Shown here: one piece after another, positions 44,513 through 54,249 of the stretch | Numbering within the stretch: position 1 is the first letter of the stretch | How the letters are laid out: every line of letters starts with the position of its first letter | Assembly (NCBI RefSeq): GCF_000626635.1 | Contig: NZ_CP007451.1 | Coordinates: 4,694,501-4,758,500 of the forward strand | DNA: 64,000 nt | Direction of reading: 5' to 3' | DNA from: Draconibacterium orientale | GTDB taxonomy: Bacteria; Bacteroidota; Bacteroidia; Bacteroidales; Prolixibacteraceae | The notes under the pieces: generated by a model | The model's database searches: none | What the model was told of the DNA's origin: nothing | Seen by the model: only the letters and a program-made list of their open reading frames with translations | Program-made: the position numbers and the translations under genes

Positions 44513-44862
44513 AAAAGATTGATGGAGATTGATATAAGATTGATGGAGATTGAAAAATGATAAATTGTAAAATTGTAAATCTCCGAAAACTGCTTCCTTC
44601 CTCTTTGTGAAACTCTGTCGTAAAAAAGATTGATGGAGATTGATATAAGATTGATGGTGATTGAAAAACTGATAAATTGTAAATCTCCGAAAACTACTTC
44701 CTTCCTCTTTGTGAAACTTTGTGCCTGCTTTGTGATACTTTGTGGTAAGAAAAGATTGATAAAGATTGAAAAACTGACAAATTGAAAAATTGCAGCTTGC
44801 CCGGAATCGCTTTCTTCTTCTTTGTGAAACTTTGTGCCTGCTTTGTGAAACTTTGTGGTAAA
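44513..44862. repeat. Three imperfect tandem copies of a ~115-bp repeat
   Basis: Units at 44513-44624, 44625-44751 and 44752-44862, each running from AAAGATTGATgGAGATTGA through AATTGTAAATCTCCGAAAACT to CTTTGTGAAACTTTGTG. A related GATTGA-rich stretch is at 63635-63680. The reverse-strand frame in it (44485-44874) is a repeat artefact, not a gene. This accounts for the 44476-44983 gap. Confidence 0.7.
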
Positions 44863-44983
44863 ATATTTTGCCAACCGACGTGAGGTCTTACTCGAAGCTA
44901 GAAGTCAGAGGCTCGCGCCCCGTAGCTAAACAAAAAAGCTTCCCGCAAACGCAGAAAGCTTCTCTCAATATTTTTGTATTCAA

Positions 44984-45850
44984 CTAGAATTTAAACGTCA
45001 GTCCTACTCCAAACGACTCCATAAACTGTAAGCCAGGCGATGGAGGAAGGGTTTCATCGTCGCCCTGAATTTTTACATCATTATCGTAAATCATTTGGGT
45101 AATCAGGTTGGCCGATAAATAATCGTTCACCTTCATAATGATCTTAAATGTCCAGTCGATATCGATGTTTTTAGGCTCATCAAGATAATTCGAAAAAAGG
45201 TCAACCTTGGTATCGAGCGTTACATTTTTCATAATATCTTTTTTAAGCTGCGCTTTAACGGTAGCTCCCATTTCTGCCCGTAAATTATTCCCGGGCTCAA
45301 CACCAAAGGCTCCTTCAGCAGCCAAATCATCGTCGGTTACAAAAGTAAGTTTTCCCGAAACAGGTGCCATCATAACCGACAGCACATCAGTTTTATAGTC
45401 CATACCAACACCAAAAGTAAGGTAACCCGGTGCCATAAATTTTGAGATGGCATTATCGGTATCAGGGTAATTATACCCTTTTGCAAATTGCGATTTAAAG
45501 TTTAATAAACCTGCATAATTCCAGTTTCCGCTGGCCTCGATACCCAATTTCGAACTGATATCGATTTTATCGTCAGACTTTCGCACCTTCTGATCTTCTT
45601 CTTTCAAAAATCCATAACGGAAATCGAAACTATTGTCCCAGCTCAATTTATCTTTTTTATAATTGGCAGCGTAGTTAAACATCATCACCCCCGACATTGA
45701 ACTTTTTCCTCCGGCAGCCCAATTGCTTAACGATACCTGTGCGAAATTAAATGTAGCATTTCCGCTTGTTGTCCATAGCGTATCTTTTTTCTCTTGTTGC
45801 GCAAATGCCAGTGCAGGAATAATAAAAAGTAGAATAAGTAATTTCTTCAT
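44984..45850 (-). CDS. DUF3078 family outer-membrane protein
   Basis: 288 residues from ATG 45850 (the frame extends 45 codons upstream). Signal peptide ends near residue 18 (ALAFAQQ). The family begins with TTSGNATFNFAQVSLSNWAAGGKSSMSG, followed by repeated beta-strand segments (LSWDNSFDFRYGFLKEEDQKVRKSDDKIDISSKLG) up to a terminal Phe (GVGLTFKF), consistent with an outer-membrane beta barrel. Function unknown. Confidence 0.85.
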   Translation of the reverse strand: MKKLLILLFIIPALAFAQQEKKDTLWTTSGNATFNFAQVSLSNWAAGGKSSMSGVMMFNYAANYKKDKLSWDNSFDFRYGFLKEEDQKVRKSDDKIDISSKLGIEASGNWNYAGLLNFKSQFAKGYNYPDTDNAISKFMAPGYLTFGVGMDYKTDVLSVMMAPVSGKLTFVTDDDLAAEGAFGVEPGNNLRAEMGATVKAQLKKDIMKNVTLDTKVDLFSNYLDEPKNIDIDWTFKIIMKVNDYLSANLITQMIYDNDVKIQGDDETLPPSPGLQFMESFGVGLTFKF

Positions 45851-45996
45851 GTTTTTTTGTTTGGTAATTTTTTTAAATCTCAAATTTGGAATTAGAACAA
45901 AGGTCGGAAAAAAAGTTTGTAACCACAAAAAAGTCCCTTGAACCGAATAACAAAAGTTATCCGGCCAAGGGATCATTCTACCCAATTTAAGCCAGT

Positions 45997-47067
45997 TTAA
46001 AACTGAAGCTTATCTTCTATTTTCATCATTTCATCCTTGCTCATGCGGGGCATGGCAACAATTGTTAATAACATACTGTGCGAGGGATATTCAACAAGCA
46101 ATGCCGATCCATCCTCTTCTGAAAGGTCGCCATATCGGTAATTTCTGTTGCCACTTCCAAATCGTTGTAACGATTTAAATTCGGCATCATCTTTATCCAC
46201 GTTTCTATCGGCTTGTATTGTAATGGCAATGGTTTGCGTTCCCTTAATAAAAGTAGCTACATAAATTCCATCAGAATTAGCCGTAGCAAACGACTGATAC
46301 CCGGCTATCTCGCAATTTTCAATAACTTCGGTAAACTCGTCGAAATCATAATTAACCAGTAGTATATCTTCGTCTTCATCCTCAAAATCATCTATATCTC
46401 CCATTTCACCAAAAGCCGACATTAATCCGCCCAACCCTTGTTGCTGCTGTTGTTCGGAGATGCTTTCGGAATCAACACCTGCGGGAGGATTAAATTTAGA
46501 TGAAGCAACTTTTGCATTAGGATCAAAATCAACAAAATTTTCATTGGCTTCAATACCCATTATTTTTGCTTCGGTTTTTAAAGGAACACCTTTATATATC
46601 CACGATTTTGCACCCATTAATTTAATTACTTCGCACGTGTAGGCGCCAAGTTTTTCAGTACCCAGCTTTTTACCCCCCAGTTGCTCCAGCAATTCATCGG
46701 CAAAATCCTGTTGCTCTTGTTCGGTCATTTCGCTGGCAAAATCCTGCGCATCCTGGTAATACGGCATTGTTCCGTTTGTTCCGGTGCCTTCAATATAATC
46801 GGCTACCCAAAACTTATCTTTTACCAAAACTGTGCACATATCTTTTTCTTCGGTATTTTTTATACCAAACATTTTTGTTGTGGTTGTTGACTTTTCGCGC
46901 TCGCAACTTTTCAGGCCATAGTCGTCCCACCAAAGTTCTTTTGTTCCTGTTGTATTTCCGGTAAGCTCGTATTTTATGTAGCCCGATTTTATGGCATATT
47001 TTTTTGCTTCCTGGGCAAAACCGTTTAAGCTAATAATAGCCAAAACCAGGATTATTATCTTTTTCAT
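45997..47067 (-). CDS. Secreted protein of unknown function (DUF4412-like)
   Basis: 356 residues; signal peptide ends at FAQ18. Residues around 25-220 (SGYIKYELTGNTTGTKELWWDDYGLKS...) are the beta-rich pattern of DUF4412-like lipid-binding proteins. There is an acidic segment (DIDDFEDEDEDI) and a C-terminal helix. I cannot name a function. Part of a reverse-strand run of exported proteins. Confidence 0.6.
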   Translation of the reverse strand: MKKIIILVLAIISLNGFAQEAKKYAIKSGYIKYELTGNTTGTKELWWDDYGLKSCEREKSTTTTKMFGIKNTEEKDMCTVLVKDKFWVADYIEGTGTNGTMPYYQDAQDFASEMTEQEQQDFADELLEQLGGKKLGTEKLGAYTCEVIKLMGAKSWIYKGVPLKTEAKIMGIEANENFVDFDPNAKVASSKFNPPAGVDSESISEQQQQQGLGGLMSAFGEMGDIDDFEDEDEDILLVNYDFDEFTEVIENCEIAGYQSFATANSDGIYVATFIKGTQTIAITIQADRNVDKDDAEFKSLQRFGSGNRNYRYGDLSEEDGSALLVEYPSHSMLLTIVAMPRMSKDEMMKIEDKLQF

Positions 47068-47193
47068 TTTATGATATTGTTTAGAGCAGGTTGTATTAAT
47101 GTGGGAAATAAAGTGTGCAAGTTGATTAAAGGAAGAGGTTTTTCAAAAAAAAATTTCCTGTCCAACCTCTTCCAATCATTCTACGTTATATGT

Positions 47194-47709
47194 CTATATT
47201 CCGAATAAAATTTTGGCACCAATGCGCAGGTAGCCACCATCGCTAACGGTATATTTAATTTCGGGAGCTATAGCCAACTTGTCTGATGTTGCAATATTTA
47301 AACCTAAACCAAGATTTAATCCGACGTCAGAACCGGAGGCATCTACATCAAGATCATACGAGCCAAACTCGCCCATATCAATGGTTCCTCCATCGTAATC
47401 GAAACTCCAAAAAGTAATGTTTAATCCGCCAATTGCATAAAGGCTTCCAATGTTTTCCAATTCGGTAAGGTTGTAGTTGGCATCAAAATCAAGTGCCGAC
47501 CATTTTACATAGTCCTTTTCGAAGAAATAGGTGAACGAGGGTGCCGCACTCCATTTTTCATCAAAAGAATAGTGACCGTTTGCACTGATACCAATAGTGT
47601 TAATGTCGCTTCCGTACCAAAGACCGCCGCCAACGCTAATTTGGGCCTGCGATTTAGTAACTACAAAAAACAGAGAAACAATTAAAAGTGTTCTTAAGAG
47701 TGTTTTCAT
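47194..47709 (-). CDS. Outer-membrane beta-barrel protein
   Basis: 171 residues; signal peptide (about 1-22, KSQAQ). Alternating strands such as ISVGGGLWYGSDINTIGISANGHYSF and GLNLGLGLNIATSDKLAIAPEIKYTV with a C-terminal GAKILFGI fit an eight-stranded OmpW/OprF-type barrel. No family-specific function. Confidence 0.8.
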   Translation of the reverse strand: MKTLLRTLLIVSLFFVVTKSQAQISVGGGLWYGSDINTIGISANGHYSFDEKWSAAPSFTYFFEKDYVKWSALDFDANYNLTELENIGSLYAIGGLNITFWSFDYDGGTIDMGEFGSYDLDVDASGSDVGLNLGLGLNIATSDKLAIAPEIKYTVSDGGYLRIGAKILFGI

Positions 47710-47807
47710 TTTTAAAAATTAAATGGTTAATAATGATTTTGTTTTATAAATAATTGAATTTGAGGCAATCAATCCTCAAAAAAGCTATTTTAATATGTTT
47801 TGGCGTT

Positions 47808-48578
47808 TTATCCTTCCAATAAGTTTTCGAGCAATCCGCCACGCTCGCCTTTATTGGCATTTGAACCTCCCGGAGAAAGCTGATCGATTAACTTGCTAAT
47901 TGGCATTGACTGTAACCAAACTTTTCCGGTGCCCCGAAGCGTAGCAAGGAATAATCCTTCGCCACCAAACACCATCGATTTAAGTCCGCCTGCCTGCTCG
48001 ATGCTAAAGTCGATTCCTTCCTGGAACCCAACAACACAACCGGTATCCACACGCAGTGTTTCGCCATTCAGTTCATGTTCAATCAAAGTTCCACCGGCAT
48101 GAATAAATGCTCGTCCATCGCCTTGCAGTTTTTGCAGAATAAATCCTTCGCCACCAAAAAATCCGGCTCCTAAACGACGGTTAAAATGCATGCTTATTTT
48201 TGTTCCCAGAGCGGCACATAAAAACGCATCGCGTTGCACAATTACTTTTCCTCCCAACTCATTCAACTCAAGCGGAACAATGGTTCCGGGATACGGAGCG
48301 GCAAAAGCTACATGGCTTTTTCCCATTCCGCGATGTGTAAAATGAGTGATAAAGATTGATTCGCCGGCGATTTTTCGCGAAGCTGCCGATAACAGCTTTC
48401 CAAAAAGTCCTTTATCAGGTTCTGATCCGTCGCCCATTTTTGTTTGAAAGTCGATACCGTCTTTCATGTATAACATTGCTCCGGCTTCGGCAATTACGGT
48501 TTCGTTTGGGTCGAGTTCAATTTCTACATATTGAATATCGTGACCACCAATTTTATAATCTACTTCGTGTGAATTCAT
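47808..48578 (-). CDS. TIGR00266 (AIM24) family protein
   Basis: 256 residues, no signal peptide. [20 protein letters not shown] and [13 protein letters not shown] are family markers of TIGR00266/AIM24, a beta-prism protein linked in yeast to mitochondrial membrane organisation; bacterial function is unknown. Stand-alone in the run of reverse-strand genes, with a C-terminal Gly-rich tail. Confidence 0.85.
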   Translation of the reverse strand: MNSHEVDYKIGGHDIQYVEIELDPNETVIAEAGAMLYMKDGIDFQTKMGDGSEPDKGLFGKLLSAASRKIAGESIFITHFTHRGMGKSHVAFAAPYPGTIVPLELNELGGKVIVQRDAFLCAALGTKISMHFNRRLGAGFFGGEGFILQKLQGDGRAFIHAGGTLIEHELNGETLRVDTGCVVGFQEGIDFSIEQAGGLKSMVFGGEGLFLATLRGTGKVWLQSMPISKLIDQLSPGGSNANKGERGGLLENLLEG

Positions 48579-48629
48579 AATAAGTTTTTTTATTAATTTT
48601 TAATGAGTGTGTGTAATCTCCTCTTTTTG

Positions 48630-49121
48630 TTACCTGCCAAACAGAAGTCTTTTAAACAGCGCTACAACCATTAGAACAGAAACAATACAGAACAGCAATG
48701 GCAACTTTAACAGTATTCCCATGAGAAATCCTGTACCGGGTTCAAGTACTGCAATATTTGGAAATTCAGGATCGTAATGTACTGTTACCGCTTTTCCTAA
48801 TGCATATTTCTTCAGTGTTTTTTTTACGCTGCTGCTCGAGCTGGTCGATCCGTCGAGCGTTCTAATACCAGAGCCGTTGTATATCTTCCCCTCGACAGTA
48901 TAATCGTATTGTACACTTGCCGAATACATATCATTTCCATCGTCATTGCGGGTTTTGTTCAATTTTGCAAGCGTAACGGTTCCCTGCGTTGTTGGCCACT
49001 CTTTAGCTGCTTTTGCTTCTTCGGCAATAGGCTTGGTTAGGTATTGGTAGGCCATTAAACCGCCCACAAAAAATACTATGGCAAAAATCAATGTTCCTAA
49101 GGGTGATTGTCTTTTTTTCAT
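48630..49121 (-). CDS. DUF3592 family membrane protein
   Basis: 163 residues with membrane helices near both ends (about 8-24 and 132-153). Between them WPTTQGTVTLAKLNKTRNDDGNDMYSASVQYDYTVEGKIYNGSGIRTLDG is the DUF3592 beta domain. The fold is exposed on one side of the membrane. Function is unknown. Twelve bases after the DUF805 gene. Confidence 0.8.
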   Translation of the reverse strand: MKKRQSPLGTLIFAIVFFVGGLMAYQYLTKPIAEEAKAAKEWPTTQGTVTLAKLNKTRNDDGNDMYSASVQYDYTVEGKIYNGSGIRTLDGSTSSSSSVKKTLKKYALGKAVTVHYDPEFPNIAVLEPGTGFLMGILLKLPLLFCIVSVLMVVALFKRLLFGR

Positions 49122-49133
49122 TTCGGAAGAATT

Positions 49134-49478
49134 CTAATTTTTAGGATTAGCTCCGTACTCGTTGCTTTCGGTAGTACCTTCGGTGGCAAACAGAATGATA
49201 AGCCATATTGTGCCAATTACCGGAATTAAGACAACCAGTAACATCCAGCCACTTTTGCCAATGTCGTGCAAACGCCTAACACTTACTGCAAGACCAGGAA
49301 TTAATACGACTAGCCCATACAGTCCAGCAATTGCTCCCCAGCTTCCGAAAGCTGCATCTAAAGCTCCGGCAACTATCGAAAAAATGATATTGAAAACAAC
49401 AAACATCCAATACTCTTGTCTTCTGGCACGACCGTTAAAGTCGGCATACTGTTTTAATACTTTTAAATACCAATTCAT
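49134..49478 (-). CDS. DUF805 family membrane protein
   Basis: 114 residues, four membrane helices. YADFNGRARRQEYWMFVVFNIIFSIVAGALDA and VSVRRLHDIGKSGWMLLVVLIPVIGTIWLIILF are the two DUF805 signatures. Function unknown. Upstream of DUF3592; 212 bp of AT-rich DNA with no other feature separates it from the preceding gene. Confidence 0.9.
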   Translation of the reverse strand: MNWYLKVLKQYADFNGRARRQEYWMFVVFNIIFSIVAGALDAAFGSWGAIAGLYGLVVLIPGLAVSVRRLHDIGKSGWMLLVVLIPVIGTIWLIILFATEGTTESNEYGANPKN

Positions 49479-49692
49479 AATTTTAGTTTTTTTGGGTTAT
49501 TATTTATTATGTTTTGCTCAAACTGCTGTCATTTAAACTTCAGTAATTTTGAGCCTAAGAATTTTAATTTTGTTTTAGCAATTTCAATGCTATTATTAGA
49601 ATTAGAGGAATAGATTGAACTATTTTTATATTAAATATAAGAACAATACCTACTGCTAATTTCAAAGAAGTTCCTTCCATCAAACTGCTCTT

Positions 49693-50613
49693 TTAAAACC
49701 TGTACACAATATTGTTTAACTCAAATACTCCGTGGTAAAAAGCGCCAAACATTCCTGGTTTTTCAATAATAATTTTGGCATAAACACCCGGTTGGTCATT
49801 TATCATCCACAACATTTTTTTCGTCTCAGCTTCCACTGCTTCTATAACTGTACACGTAAACGCCCCGGCAGGTGTTGTTAATTCTTCAGTTACGGTAATT
49901 CTGAAATTAATTTCCTGTTCGGGATAAAGTGACGTTGTGTAATCGTTGTTGGATGGTAGTTCTGCATCTTCGGGAAGATTGTACTTATCGTAACCATAAA
50001 AAATATAATCAATACTAAGCGCCATCTCTTCGCTGTTAGCAATCACATCAGCAGTAAGTTGTTTTTTATCAAAAGACTTTGTGGTTTCATTCCATTCAGA
50101 ATAATCATAAACCAGGCTACCTACTTCTTCCATGTTTCTAATCATTGCCACAATATCTTGCCAGGGCAACTTTTCCTTTTCTCCGTCGTATTTGTAATTG
50201 CCATCTTCGGTAAAAAAATCAGCTTCCGAAAACTCAAGATTAGTAAGCCTTACCGAATTTTCACTTTCTCTTGTAAAATGGTATTCCAAGGCATCTTTTT
50301 TATAAACCATTTTATTCGCCGAGAGCTTTAGGATTTTCGCTTTACCGTTACAATTCGTATCAATATCGCTGATCATTTCTATCGCGTTATCAGTTTTATT
50401 ATATTTCCAAGTGCCAGCTTCTATTATCTCCTCCATATTGAAGAAGCCTAATTTCAGGACACCTCCTTCTTCAAAAATATAACCACTGTCAACTTCTTTC
50501 GATTCTTCTCCTTTTCTAATCTCCGTCAGTTTCCAGGTTCCCGCAATTTGGTTTTCCTGAGCAAATGAAAATCCATTTACGAAGATGATTAAAACAAGAA
50601 GCAGATATTTCAT
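49693..50613 (-). CDS. Exported protein with lipocalin-like first domain
   Basis: 306 residues. Signal peptide ends near 18 (NGFSFAQE). The first 120 residues (IAGTWKLTEIRKGEESKEVDSGYIFEEGGVLKLGF, GTWKYNKTDNAIEM) fit the lipocalin-like beta pattern that appears as DUF4923/DUF5004-type stress lipoproteins. The C-terminal half resembles DUF3108-like secreted beta domains (ELTTPAGAFTCTVIE). I do not recognise a specific function. Confidence 0.6.
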   Translation of the reverse strand: MKYLLLVLIIFVNGFSFAQENQIAGTWKLTEIRKGEESKEVDSGYIFEEGGVLKLGFFNMEEIIEAGTWKYNKTDNAIEMISDIDTNCNGKAKILKLSANKMVYKKDALEYHFTRESENSVRLTNLEFSEADFFTEDGNYKYDGEKEKLPWQDIVAMIRNMEEVGSLVYDYSEWNETTKSFDKKQLTADVIANSEEMALSIDYIFYGYDKYNLPEDAELPSNNDYTTSLYPEQEINFRITVTEELTTPAGAFTCTVIEAVEAETKKMLWMINDQPGVYAKIIIEKPGMFGAFYHGVFELNNIVYRF

Positions 50614-50704
50614 AGCAGTTTAAATTAAAGCGTTTTAAAGAGATTGGGGAGAAGAATACCAGCAAAACTACTCATGCAATTTTGAGGTATTCTTCAAATA
50701 CTGT

Positions 50705-51172
50705 TTATATAATTTTATATGCTGCTGATTCTGCACTTCCGCTAAATGTATGAACCATTGTACTTCCAAACTCTGTGCAAGTTCCTTCGAAAGTAATTTT
50801 ACTGGAGGAAGTTCTTTTTACTGTTCCACTAATGGAGAAATACATTTCATCATCGCCACTTTTCAGTAAATTTTTTCCTGTAATCGATACAGAAACACCA
50901 CTGCCCTGTGCACCTATTTCTGCTTCGTCACCTACTGTTTCAGGCACTCCGGCAACGATAAAGCCAAAATCTTCTCCCAGAGATAAAGAAATGGCATTTC
51001 CAACCATTCCCACTTCTTCGGTTTCGCCACTGGCAACTGTTGTTCCATCCATTACTAATGTGTATTTCCCATCAAGAGTTGTAATATCGCCATCATCGTC
51101 TTTGCTACAAGAGTTAAGACTTACACTAAAAACACACATTAAAACTATAAGTACGTAAATTGACTTTTTCAT
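50705..51172 (-). CDS. Small lipoprotein of unknown function
   Basis: 155 residues. Lipobox at SLNSC (Cys22), followed by an acidic SKDDDGD linker. The rest is beta-rich with pattern KYTLVMDGTTVASG and FSGSAESAAYKII. It is probably anchored to the outer membrane. No family identified. Confidence 0.7.
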   Translation of the reverse strand: MKKSIYVLIVLMCVFSVSLNSCSKDDDGDITTLDGKYTLVMDGTTVASGETEEVGMVGNAISLSLGEDFGFIVAGVPETVGDEAEIGAQGSGVSVSITGKNLLKSGDDEMYFSISGTVKRTSSSKITFEGTCTEFGSTMVHTFSGSAESAAYKII

Positions 51173-51217
51173 AATTTGTTATTTAACTGATTTGTTTAGG
51201 GGCATTTACACCCATTA

Positions 51218-52933
51218 TTATAAGATTCGAAGCATTGAAGTTTCTCCCTGGTAAAGCGTTGTGTTTGTTTTACTTTCTCTACCCAAACGAAGATCTACTT
51301 CGGAATAAATTACATTTTCAATAGTTCCCTTGTCGAAATCGCAGGTGTAAGTTCCGGGAATTTCGAAATGATCGGATTGACTGTGAATCGATCCATTGTA
51401 ATTATAGGTTACATATTTTACTGTAAGTTTATAATTGTCGGATTCATCAACGTCAAGAATTTCCATTTTACCTAAGTTTCCATCCGATGTTGCGAACAAA
51501 ATTACGGTGCCGGCACCGTTCACAATTCCATCAGGATTAGATACTGGAATATTAATAGTTTCAGGTAACTCCTCGAGTTTTGCACCTATTGCTTTCTTAT
51601 CGAGCTTGTCGAAAGCGGAATTCCCAATGCTACTGCTGGAACCAGAAGGTGCTGCGTTACCCTGAAATTTTACAAATTCAACACGGCGGTTGTTTGCTTT
51701 TCCTTCGGCAGTGGTGTTAGCTGCTAATGGTTTGCTTTCGCCCCAACCTGCCGATTTTAATCTGTTAGCTGATATGCCCATACTAATTAAGCGATCCATT
51801 ACTGCCTTGGCACGTTGTTCTGAGAGTGTTTGGTTTTTTGCTTCATCGCCATCGCTATCGGTGTGTCCTTCAACACTAAAGTTTAAATCGAGCTGTTTTT
51901 GCATCAACTCAAATATTTTGTTGATAGCGCCATTACTTTCGGGTTTTATTGTAGCCTGGTTAACATCGAAACGAATACCGTTTACAATAATTTTTCCATC
52001 GGAAAGAACACGGTCGTAATATTTCACACCACCTTTTGCAATTCTTACATTCTTAACATAAAACGCTTTATTTTCTGATGCATCTGCAAAATAGGGGTAA
52101 ATTGTAAATCCTGTTGGATTGTGTTCGTAATGAGGAATATTTATTAAACGTGTTTCATCAAGATATACCTTTAGTTTTCCTTTAGTGAAAGCCACCGACA
52201 CATGCGTCCAGCAACCATTTTTACAATACGTATAATCTCTTTCTGAATGTTCAACATAATCGCCACCCGGAGTAGAAACGCGGATTGGTGTAACTTCAAA
52301 CTCTTGAGATACTGAATTAGGTTGATTCTTTGTGTCGGTTAAATAAAAAGAAAATCTATTCCCGCCTTTAGGGGTGTAAAAGTCAAATTCTACGGTAAAA
52401 ACATCGGGCAAGTAATCTTCTTTCGAATTTTCAAGATAGGGTATTATTTTGCCGCCGTCGAGAAACATCATTACGGTTTCGCCGTTTACCTGTGCAATTT
52501 CTACTTGCCCTGTTTCCAGATCCCAACGGCTTGGAAATTCACCGTTTTCCTCCATAATATCCGGCCCGTCTTCAAAAATAACTTCATCGCCGGGTACAAA
52601 ATCGAACTTGCTCCACTGAACATCCATTGCCTGAGCTTGCAAAGGAGATTGAGCTGACGAATTACCAACTGCTGATTCTGAGCTGGTTTCCGTTGAAGTA
52701 TTTACTTGCTCAGCCTGGCCTTTTTTCTTCTTCTTTTTCTTTTTTCCGAAAAGGCTGCCGATTCCTTCTTCTATTTTGTCGAAGCCTTTATCAACTCCTT
52801 TATCGATTTTTCGATTTATTCTTTTGGTTCCTTGCCGTTCAGCCTCCTTTTCAACACTCTTAACCTGAGCATTAAGCGATGTTGAAAACACAAGCAAAGT
52901 CAGTACGGTAATGAGTAAAGTTGTACATCTCAT
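51218..52933 (-). CDS. OmpA family protein with laminin-G-like domain
   Basis: 571 residues from ATG 52933 (the frame opens ten codons earlier). Signal peptide ends near residue 22 (SLNAQV). A Lys-rich segment (FGKKKKKKKK) follows, then a LamG-type beta sandwich (about 115-315) and an OmpA-like peptidoglycan-binding domain (EGHTDSDGDEAKNQTLSEQRAKAV...GWGESKPLA) up to about 445, ending with a further beta domain. It likely anchors or organises the outer membrane while binding a glycan or peptide. The domain order is typical of Bacteroidota but unusual elsewhere. Confidence 0.8.
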   Translation of the reverse strand: MRCTTLLITVLTLLVFSTSLNAQVKSVEKEAERQGTKRINRKIDKGVDKGFDKIEEGIGSLFGKKKKKKKKGQAEQVNTSTETSSESAVGNSSAQSPLQAQAMDVQWSKFDFVPGDEVIFEDGPDIMEENGEFPSRWDLETGQVEIAQVNGETVMMFLDGGKIIPYLENSKEDYLPDVFTVEFDFYTPKGGNRFSFYLTDTKNQPNSVSQEFEVTPIRVSTPGGDYVEHSERDYTYCKNGCWTHVSVAFTKGKLKVYLDETRLINIPHYEHNPTGFTIYPYFADASENKAFYVKNVRIAKGGVKYYDRVLSDGKIIVNGIRFDVNQATIKPESNGAINKIFELMQKQLDLNFSVEGHTDSDGDEAKNQTLSEQRAKAVMDRLISMGISANRLKSAGWGESKPLAANTTAEGKANNRRVEFVKFQGNAAPSGSSSSIGNSAFDKLDKKAIGAKLEELPETINIPVSNPDGIVNGAGTVILFATSDGNLGKMEILDVDESDNYKLTVKYVTYNYNGSIHSQSDHFEIPGTYTCDFDKGTIENVIYSEVDLRLGRESKTNTTLYQGETSMLRIL

Positions 52934-53013
52934 GGTAGTATGGTTTTTGTTTTGTTTATTCAAAATTATGAAAATTGAGTTCTGCTTACCAGGCTAAAAT
53001 GAATGTGCAGGCA

Positions 53014-53367
53014 TCAAACTTGAATCCGTTTAATATTTTCGAGAAAGTGCAATACTTCTCCCTTTTTTCGTGTACTAATTGTTATACTTTTTCCATTGTC
53101 GAGTACAAGGCCGCCACCACTTACTTTCTGAATTGTTTTAACATGCTGCACATTAACCAAATATGATTGGTGCGGTCGTATAAAATATTTATTACCAAGT
53201 CTTTTCTCGACATTCTTCATCGACACAGAAACCTTAATCTCCTCTCCTCCAACAAGATAGAAAGTAGTACAACTATTATTGCTTTTGCAATAAATTATAC
53301 TTTCCACTTCAATTAAGTGATAGGAATCGCGTGTTGACAGAACTAATTTATCTATTGGTGTGTGCAT
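53014..53367 (-). CDS. Receiver-less LytTR DNA-binding protein
   Basis: 117 residues. LytTR domain with the family pattern IIYCKSNNSCTTFYLVGGEEIKVSVSMKNVEKRLGNKYFIRPHQSYLVNVQHVK. It closely resembles the C-terminal LytTR domain of the full response regulator at 53500 (shared YCKS-NS-TTFY, HQSYLVN), but there is no receiver domain and the 130 bp upstream does not encode one. It may compete for or supplement the regulator's targets. Last gene of the sensory locus. Confidence 0.88.
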   Translation of the reverse strand: MHTPIDKLVLSTRDSYHLIEVESIIYCKSNNSCTTFYLVGGEEIKVSVSMKNVEKRLGNKYFIRPHQSYLVNVQHVKTIQKVSGGGLVLDNGKSITISTRKKGEVLHFLENIKRIQV

Positions 53368-53499
53368 TAAACCTGGTATTAATTATAAAACCATACACAA
53401 GTAAGCACAATTATGTAGTGCCAAACGCACCAAACTTGAAAGCGTTTGGTTTGAGTTTGAAACTGCAAATAAATGGAAGGAATATAAAAAAGGCTACTG

Positions 53500-54249
53500 T
53501 TAAAGCTGGCTCAACAACGAAATTAATTTCTTCATTTGCCGCATTGAAACAGGCACCTCTTTTTTATTTTTCATGATGATAAAACCACCATCACTTTTAT
53601 CTACCTTTTTTATGTGATTTAAATTTACAAGATAGGATTGGTGAGCCCGGTAAAAACCGTAATCGCTTAACAGGTTTTCGTAATCTTTAAGGCTTTTCGA
53701 GACTAAAATCTTTTCGTTATCCCGAAAATAAAACGTTGTATAGCTATTATCGCTTTTACAATAATAAATATCCGCCACATCAACTACATGCAGCGATTCG
53801 GCAGTTCGAAGCACCAGTTTTTTGCTTTTATTTTCGTTTTGCAACGAGGTCATTAAAACATTCAGCTGTGCATCGGAATTTTCTTTCTTCTCTATTAATT
53901 CCACAGCACGTTGTATTGCTTGCTGAAATTCAGTTTCGTTAACCGGTTTTACAATATAGTCGAGCGCACTAAATTTAATAGCCTTAATAGCAAACGAATG
54001 AAAACCGGTAATAAAGACCACTTTAAAATCGTAAGGCTTTAGTTTATGAAGCAATTGAAAGCCTGTTCCGTCTTTTAACTCAATATCGAGCAATACCAAA
54101 TCAGGACTCTCCTTCAGAATTAACTTTGCACCTTCTTCAATACAATCAGCAATACCTGCGAGTTTAATAGCAGGAAAATATTCAGACAACAACTGGCTGT
54201 TAACCTGTTGCATTGCAGGTTCGTCGTCTATTATTACGGCTTTAATCAT
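53500..54249 (-). CDS. LytTR family response regulator
   Basis: 249 residues from ATG 54249. Receiver domain with acidic pocket IIDDEP and phosphoacceptor Asp55 (LVLLDIELKDGTGF), then a LytTR domain from about 140 (KLVLRTAESLHVVDVADIYYCKSDNSYTTFY). A transcription regulator controlled by the sensor kinases upstream. Overlaps the stop of the 54242 kinase by eight bases, indicating co-expression. Confidence 0.95.
   Translation of the reverse strand: MIKAVIIDDEPAMQQVNSQLLSEYFPAIKLAGIADCIEEGAKLILKESPDLVLLDIELKDGTGFQLLHKLKPYDFKVVFITGFHSFAIKAIKFSALDYIVKPVNETEFQQAIQRAVELIEKKENSDAQLNVLMTSLQNENKSKKLVLRTAESLHVVDVADIYYCKSDNSYTTFYFRDNEKILVSKSLKDYENLLSDYGFYRAHQSYLVNLNHIKKVDKSDGGFIIMKNKKEVPVSMRQMKKLISLLSQL

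Noticed and set aside
44485-44874. 129-codon reverse frame in the tandem repeat
   Set aside because: Its repetitive peptide (TKFHKAGTKFHKE, ISISINLF) arises only from the DNA repeat and has no start or promoter evidence.
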